From Pseudonocardiaceae bacterium YIM PH 21723 (GTDB lineage: Bacteria > Actinomycetota > Actinomycetes > Mycobacteriales > Pseudonocardiaceae), in the NCBI GenBank assembly GCA_003600225.1, contig QZFT01000045.1:1-64000 (forward strand): DNA of 64,000 bases. Reading direction: 5' to 3'. Position 1 is the stretch's first letter, and every line of letters begins with the position of its first letter. This document shows positions 19,058-27,733 of this stretch, piece after piece. Below the pieces are notes generated by a model that was not told where the DNA came from, did no database searches, and was given only the letters and a program-made list of their open reading frames with translations. The position numbers and the translations under genes are program-made.

Positions 19058-20361
19058 TGCTGCGTACCCGCACCGCGCTGGTGGTGATCGCCGCCGCCGT
19101 GTTCGCCATCCTGAGCACGGCGTCGCTCGGGTACCGGAACGTCGCCCAGTTCACCGAACAGCAGGTCGGTCTCGGCCTGAACAACCGCGCCGACTCGGTG
19201 ATCGCACTGGTCGACGCGGGCAAACCCATCCCGCAGCGGCCGGACATGATCGAGCAGCGGCTGCTGCCGGACGGCAGCGTGATGAGCCTCAGCCCCGGCC
19301 GACCGCCGATCCCGGTCGGTGAGGACGATCGCCGCGTCGCCCGCACCGGGCAGGGCATCCACGATCCGATCGAGGACGTGGTCATCGGGGGCGAGCCGTA
19401 CGGCGTGTTCACCAAGGCGATCCCGGGCGGCCGGGGCGCGGTGATGATCGCGCAGAACTTCAACCCCTTCGCCCAGGGGGAGCATGACTTCCTGGTGCAC
19501 CTGGCGGTCAGCACACTCGTGTCGGTCGGCGTGGCGGCGCTGCTGAGCTGGCTGGTGCTGGGCCGGATCCTGCGCCCGGTGCGCCGGCTCGTCGCCGTCA
19601 CCGACCGGATCAGCAGCACCGGGGAACTGGACACCCCGCTGCCGCCCGCCGGGCGGGACGAGGTCGGCAGCCTCACCCAGAGCTTCGGCAGCATGCTCGC
19701 CGCGCTGCGGCTGTCCCGGGCCCAGCAGCACCGCCTCGTCCAGGACGCCAGCCACGAGCTGCGCACCCCGCTGACGGCGGTGCGGGCCAGTGCCGAACTG
19801 CTGCAACGGGCCAGGGGGAAGCTGGAACCCGCCGACGAGGAGCAGCTGCTCACCGTGCTGGTCCGCGAGTCGCAGGCCCTCGACGACCTGGTGCGGGAAC
19901 TCGTCGAACTGGCCACCGACCAGTACTCGGACGAGGAACCGGCCATGGTGGAACTGGCCGAACTGGCCGGTGAACGCGCCGAGCGCTACGCCTCGGCCCG
20001 GTCGGTCAGTGTGCTCACCGACGACCCAGCGCTGGTGCGGGTCCGGGTCCGGGCGTTGCAACGGGTGCTGGACAACCTGCTGAGTAACGCGATCAAGTTC
20101 TCCCCGCCCGGGACGCCGATCGAGATCCGGATCCACGGCGGCCGGCTGACGGTGCGCGATCACGGGCCGGGCATCGGCGAGGCCGACCAGACCTCGATTT
20201 TCGACCGCTTCTACCGCGCCGAGGCCACCCAGGACACCCCCGGTTCCGGCCTGGGCCTGGCGATCGTCCAGGACATCATCACCACCGAAGGCGGCACCGT
20301 CTTCGCCGGCAACCACCCCGAGGGCGGCGCGGAGATCGGCTTCCGGCTACCGGTCCACTGA
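19057..20361 (+). CDS. Sensor histidine kinase
   Basis: The 434-residue membrane kinase has a transmembrane segment at about 7-25, an extracytoplasmic sensor of about 120 residues, a second transmembrane segment at about 149-168, a HAMP linker, a dimerisation helix with phosphorylated H233 in ASHELRTPL, and an ATPase domain (DNLLSNAIKFS, DHGPGIG, GSGLGLAIV). The ATG overlaps the TGA of the response regulator. The ligand is unknown. The gene ends in a repeat-containing region shared with the converging TetR gene. Confidence 0.95.
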   Translation: MLRTRTALVVIAAAVFAILSTASLGYRNVAQFTEQQVGLGLNNRADSVIALVDAGKPIPQRPDMIEQRLLPDGSVMSLSPGRPPIPVGEDDRRVARTGQGIHDPIEDVVIGGEPYGVFTKAIPGGRGAVMIAQNFNPFAQGEHDFLVHLAVSTLVSVGVAALLSWLVLGRILRPVRRLVAVTDRISSTGELDTPLPPAGRDEVGSLTQSFGSMLAALRLSRAQQHRLVQDASHELRTPLTAVRASAELLQRARGKLEPADEEQLLTVLVRESQALDDLVRELVELATDQYSDEEPAMVELAELAGERAERYASARSVSVLTDDPALVRVRVRALQRVLDNLLSNAIKFSPPGTPIEIRIHGGRLTVRDHGPGIGEADQTSIFDRFYRAEATQDTPGSGLGLAIVQDIITTEGGTVFAGNHPEGGAEIGFRLPVH

Positions 20362-20365
20362 ACCC

Positions 20366-20446
20366 CGCTGAATGTGGCTTTCCTTCGGTAGAGCTTGGTG
20401 AATGTGGCTTCCGGTCGGAATGACCGAACTAAGGCCACATTCAGCG
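20366..20446. repeat. GCTGAATGTGGC repeat/inverted-repeat element between convergent genes
   Basis: TGAATGTGGCTT occurs twice on the + strand (from 20369 and 20399) and once inverted as AAGGCCACATTCAGCG (20431-20446). The outer copies can form a stem. The element fills the whole gap between the converging kinase and TetR genes, so it probably serves as a bidirectional terminator and belongs to an interspersed repeat family. Confidence 0.7.
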
Positions 20447-20447
20447 C

Positions 20448-21050
20448 TTAGGTGCGGTGGGTCTCGACCCGCTCGATCATCGCGGTGAGCCCGGCCTCCA
20501 GGGCCACCGTGCTGTGCTGGGCCTGAGTGAGGAGCAGGCCGCCCTGCAACGCGGCCATGAACGCCTGGGAGAGGTACTCCGGATCGGTGTCCGGCCGCAG
20601 CACGCCACGGTCGACCAGGTTCCGCAGGCCGTCGCGGATGGTGAGCTGCCACTGGTCGAACCCGTCGGCCAGTGCCTTCCGGGCGATCGGGTCGTGGTCG
20701 GCGAGTTCGCTGCTCAGCGAGCCGAGGGGGCAACCGCCCTGGCAGCCGGAGTCGCGCTGTAGCCGCACGATGAAGTCGCGCCAGTCGCGCAGGCCGTCGA
20801 CGCTCGTCAGGTCGCGCAGCAGTTCGCGCTGGCGGTCCAGGACGAAGGTGCTGAGTGCCTCGATGACGGCCATGGTGAGCGCGTTCTTGTCCGCGAAGTA
20901 GTGGTAGATCTGCGAGGAACTCACTCCGGCCGCGTCCCGTACGTCGGGCGTGCTGGTGCCCGCGACGCCGCGTTCGAACATCAACTGCGCCGCCGCGGTG
21001 ACGATGCGGTCCCGGGTGGCCTGACCCCGTGCAGTCAACTTCTCGCTCAT
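20448..21050 (-). CDS. TetR-family regulator with possible redox cysteines
   Basis: The 200-residue protein has an N-terminal TetR helix-turn-helix (VRDAAGVSSSQIYHYFADKNAL, residues about 38-58). The ligand domain contains SGCQGGCPLG with C103 and C107, a motif seen in LfrR/YxaF-like members. It is divergent from a peroxiredoxin-like gene, and two matching TGGAT-N6-ATCCA dyads occupy the gap. It probably represses both genes and may sense thiol stress; the latter is inference. Confidence 0.92.
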   Translation of the reverse strand: MSEKLTARGQATRDRIVTAAAQLMFERGVAGTSTPDVRDAAGVSSSQIYHYFADKNALTMAVIEALSTFVLDRQRELLRDLTSVDGLRDWRDFIVRLQRDSGCQGGCPLGSLSSELADHDPIARKALADGFDQWQLTIRDGLRNLVDRGVLRPDTDPEYLSQAFMAALQGGLLLTQAQHSTVALEAGLTAMIERVETHRT

Positions 21051-21079
21051 CCCTCCACTTTACGTCGGTTCCGGAAAAA

Positions 21080-21129
21080 TGGATTTGACAATCCAGTTTT
21101 ACCTGAGTAGTTCTGGATAGGTCAATCCA
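21080..21129. promoter_or_regulatory. Two TetR operators TGGAT-N6-ATCCA
   Basis: Dyads at 21080-21095 and 21114-21129 share TGGAT, a six-base spacer and ATCCA, 34 bp apart start to start. They lie between the TetR start at 21050 and the peroxiredoxin start at 21150. Confidence 0.75.
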
Positions 21130-21149
21130 GTTTCTCGAAGGGGAACACG

Positions 21150-21803
21150 ATGTCCAGCTCCATCGCCGCTCGGGTCGAGGTCATGCAACAGGAGTTGGCC
21201 GGGCAGTTGCCCGCGTCGGCGCTGAACGTGTTCGTGGGCGAGATCGCCCGGTTCCAGGCCGAAGGGTTGCCCGCCGGGGTGGCCACGCCGGGCACGCCGA
21301 TGCCCGATGGCGCACTGCTCGATGCGCACGGCGCCGCCACCACGCTGACCGCGGCCCGGAACGGCCGTCCGGCCGTGGTGGTCACCTATCGGGGCGCGTG
21401 GTGCCCGTACTGCAACGTCGCGCTCCGCACCTACCAGGAGGACCTGCTGCCCGCGTTGCGGGAACGGGGTATCGAGCTGATCGCGCTCAGCCCGCAGAAG
21501 CCGGATCAGTCACTGTCCACGGTGGAGAAGAACGGGCTCGGCTTCACCGTGCTGTCCGACCCGGGTAACCAGATCGCCGAGGCGCTGGGTGTGCTCACCC
21601 AGCACTCGGAGCGGGCGCACGAGACCCAGCGGGAACTCGGTCTCGACCTGGCGGACGTGAACGCGGACGGCGGCTACGGGCTGCCGATGCCGACCGTGCT
21701 GCTGGTGGGCGCGGACGGCGTGATCCGGTGGATCGACGTGCACCCGGACTACTCCACGCGCACCGAGGTGGCCGACATCCTGCCCGCGTTGGACCTGCTC
21801 TAA
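21150..21803 (+). CDS. Peroxiredoxin-like (AhpC/TSA) protein
   Basis: The 217-residue thioredoxin-fold protein has a CPYC motif (C85, C88) in GAWCPYC and the downstream cis-Pro region LPMPTVLLVGADG. This matches peroxiredoxin-like proteins that reduce peroxides or disulfides with a vicinal dithiol. It is divergent from a TetR gene with shared operators. Its last 4 bp overlap the end of the convergent MmyB-type regulator. Confidence 0.92.
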   Translation: MSSSIAARVEVMQQELAGQLPASALNVFVGEIARFQAEGLPAGVATPGTPMPDGALLDAHGAATTLTAARNGRPAVVVTYRGAWCPYCNVALRTYQEDLLPALRERGIELIALSPQKPDQSLSTVEKNGLGFTVLSDPGNQIAEALGVLTQHSERAHETQRELGLDLADVNADGGYGLPMPTVLLVGADGVIRWIDVHPDYSTRTEVADILPALDLL

Positions 21804-22672
21804 CGGTGCTCGTTCTGGGCGGGTGCCTCGGCCGGGGTACCCGTCCAGTTCGCCAGCAGCTGCAGTGCGGTCTCGGCCGGGGAGCCCGGCTCGGTGGTGT
21901 AGACGCACATCGTCTGGTCGGGATCGCCGGGCAGCTGCAGCGATTCGTAGTTCAGCTCCAGCTCCCCGACCAGGGGATGCAGGTAGCGCTTGATCCCATG
22001 GGTGCGCTCGCGGACGTCGTGATCGGCCCACCAGCGGCGGAACTCCGGGCTCTTCATCGACAGCTCGCCGATCAGCTCGGCCAGCAACGGGTCGTCGGGA
22101 TGGCGGGCCACATCGAGGCGCAGCACCCCGAGGTTGTCCTTGGCCACCTCTTCCCAGTCCATGAAGAAGGCGCGGGACGTCTCGTCCAGGAAGGTGAAGC
22201 GCAGCAGGTTCCGGTCCCGGGGCGGCCGGGTCAGGATGTCGCCGAGCAGCGCGTTGGCCAGCCGGTTGCCGGCCAGCGCATCCATCCGGCGGCCGAACAC
22301 GAACGCCGGAGTGGTCTCGCCCAGGGTTTCGAGCAGGCGCAGGATGCCGGGGCGGACGCGTTGCGGCGGGGCGGGGGAGCGGCGGCGCTGTGGCTTGCCG
22401 CGGGCGATCTGGAACAGGTACCCGCGTTCGGTCTCGTCCAGCTTGAGGGCCCGCGCGATGGCGTCCAGGACCTGGTCGGAGACATTCAGCGGCCGGCCCT
22501 GTTCGAGGCGGGTGTAGTAGTCGACGCTCACCCCGGCGAGGAGCGCGACCTCTTCCCGGCGCAGGCCAGGTACCCGGCGGGCTCCGCCGCCGCCGCCGAC
22601 GTCGAGGTCCGCCACGTTCAGCCGGGCCCGTCGGCTGCGCAGGAATTCCTTCAGTTCGGCGTTGTGCTCCAT
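21800..22672 (-). CDS. XRE regulator with MmyB-like ligand-binding domain
   Basis: The 290-residue protein has an N-terminal XRE helix-turn-helix (VPGLRREEVALLAGVSVDYY, about 34-53) and a C-terminal MmyB-like PAS-type domain (from about residue 115) thought to bind fatty acids. The arrangement divergent to an SDR, with a palindrome in the gap, is typical of this family and indicates that it controls that SDR. Confidence 0.9.
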   Translation of the reverse strand: MEHNAELKEFLRSRRARLNVADLDVGGGGGARRVPGLRREEVALLAGVSVDYYTRLEQGRPLNVSDQVLDAIARALKLDETERGYLFQIARGKPQRRRSPAPPQRVRPGILRLLETLGETTPAFVFGRRMDALAGNRLANALLGDILTRPPRDRNLLRFTFLDETSRAFFMDWEEVAKDNLGVLRLDVARHPDDPLLAELIGELSMKSPEFRRWWADHDVRERTHGIKRYLHPLVGELELNYESLQLPGDPDQTMCVYTTEPGSPAETALQLLANWTGTPAEAPAQNEHR

Positions 22673-22703
22673 GGTGCCCAGTCTGGCCTGCCGAGGCGGC
22701 CCG

Positions 22704-22728
22704 TGCCTGGGTCTGCTGGACCCAGGCA
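22704..22728. promoter_or_regulatory. Operator palindrome for the MmyB-type regulator
   Basis: TGCCTGGGTC (22704-22713) and GACCCAGGCA (22719-22728) are perfect inverted arms around five bases, between the regulator and the SDR it probably controls. Confidence 0.75.
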
Positions 22729-22815
22729 GGGCGGACCGGGGTTCATCCGGAACTGTTTGTGCAGGTGGGAGGGTGGTTCTCTGGTCAGCGTCAACCTAGT
22801 GAAGGAGCGACGCAG

Positions 22816-23583
22816 ATGTCTGTGAACACCACCCTGGCCGGCCGGATCGCCGTGATCACCGGAGCCTCCAGCGGCCTCGGCGCCGCCACCGCGAAGCGGC
22901 TGGCCGCCGACGGCGCCAAGGTGGCGCTGCTGGCTCGCCGCGCCGACCGGCTCGAGGTCCTGGCCAAGGAGATCGAGGCCGAAGGCGGCACCGCGCTGGC
23001 CATTGAGGCCGACGTCACCGACGCCACGGCGATGCGGGCGGCGGCCGAGCGGGTGCGGACCGAGCTGGGGACGGCCGACCTGCTGTTCAACAACGCGGGC
23101 GTGATGCTTCCCGCGCCGATCGACGAGCGCCGGACCGACCAGTGGCAGCAGCAGATCGACGTCAACATCGGCGGCCTGCTGAACGCGATCGACGCGTTCG
23201 TGCCACAGCTGGTCGCCGCCGCGGCGGAGAAGGGGGTGGCCGATCTGATCAACACTTCGTCCATCGCCGCGCAGGGGGTCTTCCCCGGCTTCGCCGTCTA
23301 CTGCGGCAGCAAGGCGTTCGTCACGCACACCTCCAAGAACCTGCGTGCCGACCTGGGACCGAAGCAGGTCCGGGTGTCGGCGGTGGAGCCCGGCCTGGTG
23401 AGCACCGAACTCCAGGGTCACGTGACCGATGAGTCCGCCAACGCGTGGCTGGACGGTGTCCGGCAGCAACTCACCTGGCTGGAGCCGGAGGACATCGCGG
23501 CGGCCGTCGCCTACCTGGCCGCCCAGCCCGCCCGGGTCAACATTCAGCAGATCACTGTCATGCCGACGGGTCAGGCTTCCTAA
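22816..23583 (+). CDS. Short-chain dehydrogenase/reductase
   Basis: The 255-residue classical SDR has the nucleotide motif GASSGLG near residue 15, NNAG, and the catalytic YCGSK. The ATG at 22816 follows GAAGGAG with 8-base spacing; in-frame starts further up would run into the operator region. Expression is probably set by the divergent MmyB-type regulator. The substrate is unknown. Confidence 0.93.
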   Translation: MSVNTTLAGRIAVITGASSGLGAATAKRLAADGAKVALLARRADRLEVLAKEIEAEGGTALAIEADVTDATAMRAAAERVRTELGTADLLFNNAGVMLPAPIDERRTDQWQQQIDVNIGGLLNAIDAFVPQLVAAAAEKGVADLINTSSIAAQGVFPGFAVYCGSKAFVTHTSKNLRADLGPKQVRVSAVEPGLVSTELQGHVTDESANAWLDGVRQQLTWLEPEDIAAAVAYLAAQPARVNIQQITVMPTGQAS

Positions 23584-23593
23584 CCATTTGGTG

Positions 23594-23646
23594 CAGATTC
23601 GGCGGATGTAGTGCGAATTCGCACTACATCCGCCGAAACTGTTTTT
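23594..23646 (+). terminator. Near-perfect 48-bp palindrome with T run
   Basis: Positions 23594-23641 form a loopless palindrome centred on GAATTC (23598-23637 perfect, one mismatch further out), followed by GTTTTTG. It starts 10 bp after the SDR stop. The stem plus T run fits an intrinsic terminator; a loopless dyad could also form a cruciform or bind a dimeric protein. Confidence 0.7.
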
Positions 23647-23678
23647 GTAGGTTTCGGCAACAAGTAGGGGGGAAGATC

Positions 23679-23858
23679 GTGTTCGGTCAATTGACGCTGA
23701 AATACGACACCGGCGTCGGCTCTGTGGTCAGGATCGACCCTGATCTCGCCGACTCCGCTGATGACAGCACCGGGGTCACCGACCAGGTACCGGAATACCC
23801 GGTCGAATCCGTCCCCAGCCAGGGCCTTTATCCACACGACGAACTCACCGGCGCTTGA
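23679..23858 (+). CDS. Small hypothetical protein
   Basis: A GTG start preceded by AGGGGGGAAG (a very strong ribosome-binding site) opens a 59-residue frame rich in acidic residues and prolines (for example DLADSADDSTG). It lacks signal, membrane or cysteine motifs. It ends just before a repeat element. I do not recognise it. The ribosome-binding site is the main support. Confidence 0.45.
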   Translation: MFGQLTLKYDTGVGSVVRIDPDLADSADDSTGVTDQVPEYPVESVPSQGLYPHDELTGA

Positions 23859-23945
23859 ATGCAGTGAAGGGCACCCATGCTGCGTTCAACGCAGTAAGGG
23901 GCACCCATGCTGCGTTGAGTGCTGTAAGGGTGCCCTTTACTGCAT
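23859..23945. repeat. Tandem plus inverted GCAGTRAAGGGCACCC repeat
   Basis: Units starting near 23860 and 23891 share GGGCACCCATGCTGCGTT. A third, inverted unit (23925-23944, GGGTGCCCTTTACTGC) can pair with the first. The element lies between the small gene and the converging Nudix gene and probably terminates both. Confidence 0.75.
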
Positions 23946-23954
23946 GACGCCGGG

Positions 23955-24551
23955 TCAGCGCCAGGCGAAGAGGGGCTGCTCCAGCTCGTCCACCCGGGTG
24001 TGCCGGTCGTGCAGCGCCACCTCGCGGAACTGGTACAGCACCGCCGCGGTCGGCGCGTGGATCAAGGTGTTCAGGATCGGCAGCTGGATCACCGGCCGAT
24101 CCGATTCCGGGATGGTGAGCATCCTCGGTTCGATGTCCAGTTCGGCCAGCGACAGCCAGTGCACCGAGGCCACCTCCGCCGGATTCGGGTCCACCGGCAC
24201 CTCCTCCCCGGCCCACACCACGACCGGGGTGATCACGTACCCGGATCGGGTGGGGAAGTCGTCCAGCAGACCCAGTACCTGATCTGCGGCGATCCGCACG
24301 CCGAGCTCCTCGTGCAGCTCCCGCAGCGCGGCGGTGGCGGCATCCTCACCCGGATCCAGCCTGCCGCCGGGCAACGCCCACTGCCGCGCGTGCGCCCGCA
24401 GCGTCGCCGCCCGGTAGGTGATCCACAAGCCGTGAGCGGAGCCGCGCCGCACCACCGTCACCGCGACGGCGGCCGCCTTGCGCCCGTCGAGGGCCACCGA
24501 TCGGCGGGGGAACCGGCGCAGCCGGTCCACGAGTTCGTCCTGAAACCCCAT
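23955..24551 (-). CDS. Nudix hydrolase
   Basis: The 198-residue protein has a complete Nudix box (residues 62-85: GGRLDPGE, seven residues, RELHEELGV). The PGGRLDPGE context resembles CoA or nucleoside-diphosphate-type pyrophosphatases. The ATG at 24551 lies 5 bp after the stop of the ABC ATPase gene, so it is the third gene of a leuA-ABC-Nudix operon. The substrate is unknown. Confidence 0.9.
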   Translation of the reverse strand: MGFQDELVDRLRRFPRRSVALDGRKAAAVAVTVVRRGSAHGLWITYRAATLRAHARQWALPGGRLDPGEDAATAALRELHEELGVRIAADQVLGLLDDFPTRSGYVITPVVVWAGEEVPVDPNPAEVASVHWLSLAELDIEPRMLTIPESDRPVIQLPILNTLIHAPTAAVLYQFREVALHDRHTRVDELEQPLFAWR

Positions 24552-24556
24552 GTAGC

Positions 24557-25321
24557 TCAGTACACCATCCAGCGGCCCTCCAGCCGGCGCAGCCGCAGCG
24601 GATGATCGAAGCACGCGCTCACCGATTCCGTGCTGAGCACCTCGGTGACCGGACCCGCCGCCAGCAGCCGGCCGGAGCGCAGCAGGGCAGCATGCGTCGT
24701 GCCCGGCGGCAGCTCCTCCAGGTGATGGGTGACCAGCACCGAAGCCAGCGCCGGATGGTCCCGGTACAGCGCGGTCAGCCGGCCGAGCAGCTGTTCGCGG
24801 CCCGCCATGTCGAGGCCGGTCGCCGGTTCGTCCAGCAGCAACAGCCGAGGGCTGGGCATCAGTGCCCGGGCGATCAGGGCCCGGCCCCGCTCGCCCTGGG
24901 ACAGCACGTCCCAGCCGGCCTCCGGCCGCAGGCCCAGCAGCTCCGTCAGCCGTGAAGCCCGCTCGACGTCGTCCGCCGAGAGCACCCGGCGCGGCACCAG
25001 ATCGGCGGTGCCGGTCAGCCCGGTGAGCACCACCTCCCGCGCGGTCAACGCGGGCCCGGGCCGGTGCCGCGGGTTGACGTGTCCCAGATGCGATCGCAGC
25101 TCCCGCACATCCACCCGGCCCAGCCGATGGCCCAGCACCTCGACCACGCCCCGGGTCGGGTGCACCTGCGCGCCCAGCAGACTCAGCAGCGTGCTCTTGC
25201 CCGCCCCGTTCGGTCCCAGCAACGCCCAGTGCTGACCGGCCTCCACCCGCAGGGACACCGAATCCAGCAGCAACCGGCCACCGCGGACCAGATCGACGTC
25301 CTTCGCCAGCAGAACGCTCAT
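24557..25321 (-). CDS. ABC transporter ATP-binding protein
   Basis: The 254-residue ATPase has Walker [10 protein letters not shown] (36-44), a signature LSQGER in place of LSGGQ, Walker B LLLLDEP and H-loop VTHH. It resembles stand-alone ModF/YlmA-like ATPases. Its ATG overlaps the leuA stop by 4 bp (ATGA). No permease gene is adjacent, so it may serve a permease elsewhere or have a non-transport role. Confidence 0.92.
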   Translation of the reverse strand: MSVLLAKDVDLVRGGRLLLDSVSLRVEAGQHWALLGPNGAGKSTLLSLLGAQVHPTRGVVEVLGHRLGRVDVRELRSHLGHVNPRHRPGPALTAREVVLTGLTGTADLVPRRVLSADDVERASRLTELLGLRPEAGWDVLSQGERGRALIARALMPSPRLLLLDEPATGLDMAGREQLLGRLTALYRDHPALASVLVTHHLEELPPGTTHAALLRSGRLLAAGPVTEVLSTESVSACFDHPLRLRRLEGRWMVY

Positions 25322-26958
25322 GACCGGGCCCGGTTCACCGCGGACAGCACCGCTCGTACCGACGCGGTCAGGATCGAGGTGTCCAGCCCGGCGCCCCACG
25401 CGGAGATCCCGTCGACCCGGCAGTGCACGTACGCGGCGGCCGGGCTGTCCGGGCCGCTGGTCGTGGAATGTTCCGCGTAGCCCAGGATGTCCGCTTCCAC
25501 GCCGATGTCCCGCAACGCGTCGGCGAACGCGGACAGCGGACCGTTTCCGTTGCCCCGCACCGGTTTCTCCACCCCGTCGATCAGCAGTGTGCCCGCGGAG
25601 CCGGACCAGTCGCCGAGGGTGATCGCACCGGGATCCAGGTAGACGGACCGGAACAGGTCCCACAATTCCGCTGTGGACAGTTCACGGCCGGTGGCGTCGG
25701 TGACCAGCTGCACCTCTCGCGAGAAATCCGGTCGCATCCCGGCGGGCAGGTCCAGGCCGTGGTGGGTGCGCAGCAGATGCGCGACCCCGCCCTTGCCCGA
25801 CTGCGAGTTGATCCGGATCACCGCCTCGTAGTCGCGCCCCAGATCGGCCGGGTCGATCGGCAGATACGGCACCTCCCACGGACCGCCCGGCGCCGCGACG
25901 GCCAGCCCCTTGGCAATGGCGTCCTGATGGGTTCCGGAGAACGCGGTGTGCACCAGCTCGCCCACATACGGATGGCGCTGCGGGACCGGCAATCGGTTGG
26001 CGTACTCGACGACCTCGCGCACCGCGTCGATATCCGAGAAGTCGATCATCGGATTCACGCCCTGCGTATAGAGATTCAACGCCAGCGTCACCAGATCCAC
26101 GTTCCCGGTGCGTTCGCCGTTGCCGAACAGGCAGCCCTCCACCCGCTGGGCACCGGCCAGCACGGCCAGCTCCGCGCAGGCCACGCCGGTGCCGCGATCG
26201 TTGTGTGGATGCACCGACAGGATCACCGAGTCCCGCCGGGCCAGGTTCCGATCCAGGTACTCGATCTGGTCGGCGTACACGTTCGGCGTGGCGATCTCCA
26301 CGGTGGCGGGCAGATTGTGCGTGACCGGGCGGTCCGGGCACGCGTCCCACAGCTCGGTCAGCGAATCACACACCTCCAGGACGAAATCCGGCTCGGTGAG
26401 GTTGAAGACCTCCGGCGAGAACTCGAAGCGGACCTGCTCGCCCGCGCCCCGGAGCAGGTGCTCGCCCGCACCCAGGATCATCCGGTGCAGCTCGCCGCGA
26501 TCCTTGCCCAGCACCAGATTCCGCCACAGCGGGGCGGTCGCCGTGTACAGGTGGACCAGCACCCGGGGCAGGCCGGCGATCGACTCCAGGGTCCGGTCGA
26601 TCAGCTCGATGCGTGCCGGGGTGAACACCGAGATCGTCACGTCTCCGGGGAGATCATCCCGGCCGGCCAGGTGCCGGACGAAGTCGAAATCGGTCTGGCT
26701 GGCCGAGGGGTAACCGACCTCGATCTCCTTGTACCCCAAGGAGATCATCATGTCGAACATCCGCCGCTTGCGCTCGGTGTCCATCGGCTCGGCGAGCGCC
26801 TGGTTGCCGTCGCGCAGGTCCACCGGCACCCACAGCGGTGCCCGGTCGATGCGCCGGGACGGCCACTGGCGGTCGAACACGGGGACCTCGACCCGCTCGT
26901 GGGCGGGGCGGTAGCGGTGATGGGGCATCGGGCTGGGGCGTTGCGGATTCCACTCCAT
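25318..26958 (-). CDS. leuA: 2-isopropylmalate synthase
   Basis: The 546-residue enzyme condenses acetyl-CoA with 2-ketoisovalerate in leucine synthesis. It has the DLRDGNQ metal/catalytic motif (47-53), HPHNDRG (250-256) and a C-terminal regulatory LeuA domain that ends in ISAWGAGLD. The start at 26958 lacks a good ribosome-binding site, so leaderless translation is possible; an internal ATG at 26928 is the alternative. It heads an operon with the ABC ATPase and Nudix genes and is divergent from a GntR regulator. Confidence 0.96.
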   Translation of the reverse strand: MEWNPQRPSPMPHHRYRPAHERVEVPVFDRQWPSRRIDRAPLWVPVDLRDGNQALAEPMDTERKRRMFDMMISLGYKEIEVGYPSASQTDFDFVRHLAGRDDLPGDVTISVFTPARIELIDRTLESIAGLPRVLVHLYTATAPLWRNLVLGKDRGELHRMILGAGEHLLRGAGEQVRFEFSPEVFNLTEPDFVLEVCDSLTELWDACPDRPVTHNLPATVEIATPNVYADQIEYLDRNLARRDSVILSVHPHNDRGTGVACAELAVLAGAQRVEGCLFGNGERTGNVDLVTLALNLYTQGVNPMIDFSDIDAVREVVEYANRLPVPQRHPYVGELVHTAFSGTHQDAIAKGLAVAAPGGPWEVPYLPIDPADLGRDYEAVIRINSQSGKGGVAHLLRTHHGLDLPAGMRPDFSREVQLVTDATGRELSTAELWDLFRSVYLDPGAITLGDWSGSAGTLLIDGVEKPVRGNGNGPLSAFADALRDIGVEADILGYAEHSTTSGPDSPAAAYVHCRVDGISAWGAGLDTSILTASVRAVLSAVNRARS

Positions 26959-27020
26959 GGCCGAGTACGCTAATCACACCTCAGGTCCTCAGACAAGTTA
27001 GTGTGCGGGAGGTGACGACC

Positions 27021-27710
27021 ATGCCCCTGGGACCGCTACGCGCCTCGCCCCTGGTGGAACAGGCCACCGAGGCGTTGCGTGGGCAGATCACCGCGGGGGA
27101 GTGGCCGGTGGGCGCCAAACTGCCCGGCGAGACCACCCTCGCCACCACCCTCGGGGTGGGCCGGTCCACCGTCCGGGAGGCGCTGCGCGCCCTGGCCGGA
27201 GCCGGAATGGTGCAGGCCAGGCAGGGTGCCGGGGTGTTCGTGATCGCCACCGAACCCCGGCGGGACTGGCCGGATCGACTGCGTCAGGCCGCGATCATCG
27301 ACGTGTACGAGGTGCGGATGATCCTTGAAGTCGAGGCCGCCCGGCTGGCCGCCGCCCGGCGCACCGAGCAGGACGCCGACGCCCTGCGTGCCGCGCTGGA
27401 GGGCCGCCGCGCCACCACCGGACTGGGCGATGCCGAGTTCGTGGCCGCCGACATCGCGCTGCACGCCGCCGTGGTCGACGCCGCGCACAACCCGGTGCTG
27501 AGCGGCCTGTTCGCCGAATTCCTCCCCGTCCTGCGGCAGCGGCTGCTGGACCTGGTGGAGTTCCTGGATCTGCGCGCCGGCGCCCCGGATCACGGTGACG
27601 CGGAGCACGCCGCGCTGGTCGACGCGGTGATCGCCGGGGATCCCGACACGGCCGCTGACGTGCTGCGGGCTGAACTGAGCCGGACGCTGGAGCTGTTGCG
27701 TTCCCGCTGA
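27021..27710 (+). CDS. FadR-type GntR-family regulator
   Basis: The 229-residue protein has a winged helix-turn-helix at about 10-75 (GRSTVREALRALAGAGMV) and an all-helical FCD ligand domain with the Asp/His metal set region (DIALHAAVVDAAHN). GGGAGG lies 8 bases before the ATG. It is followed after 23 bp by a GH3 glycosidase and then an enolase-superfamily enzyme, so it probably controls sugar or sugar-acid use by this unit. It is divergent from leuA but need not control it. Confidence 0.92.
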   Translation: MPLGPLRASPLVEQATEALRGQITAGEWPVGAKLPGETTLATTLGVGRSTVREALRALAGAGMVQARQGAGVFVIATEPRRDWPDRLRQAAIIDVYEVRMILEVEAARLAAARRTEQDADALRAALEGRRATTGLGDAEFVAADIALHAAVVDAAHNPVLSGLFAEFLPVLRQRLLDLVEFLDLRAGAPDHGDAEHAALVDAVIAGDPDTAADVLRAELSRTLELLRSR

Positions 27711-27733
27711 CCGGGACGTGATGGAGTGCCATA

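Noticed and set aside
23859-23945. Possible CRISPR repeats
   Set aside because: There are only three units, one inverted, without spacers of uniform length and without cas genes in the window.
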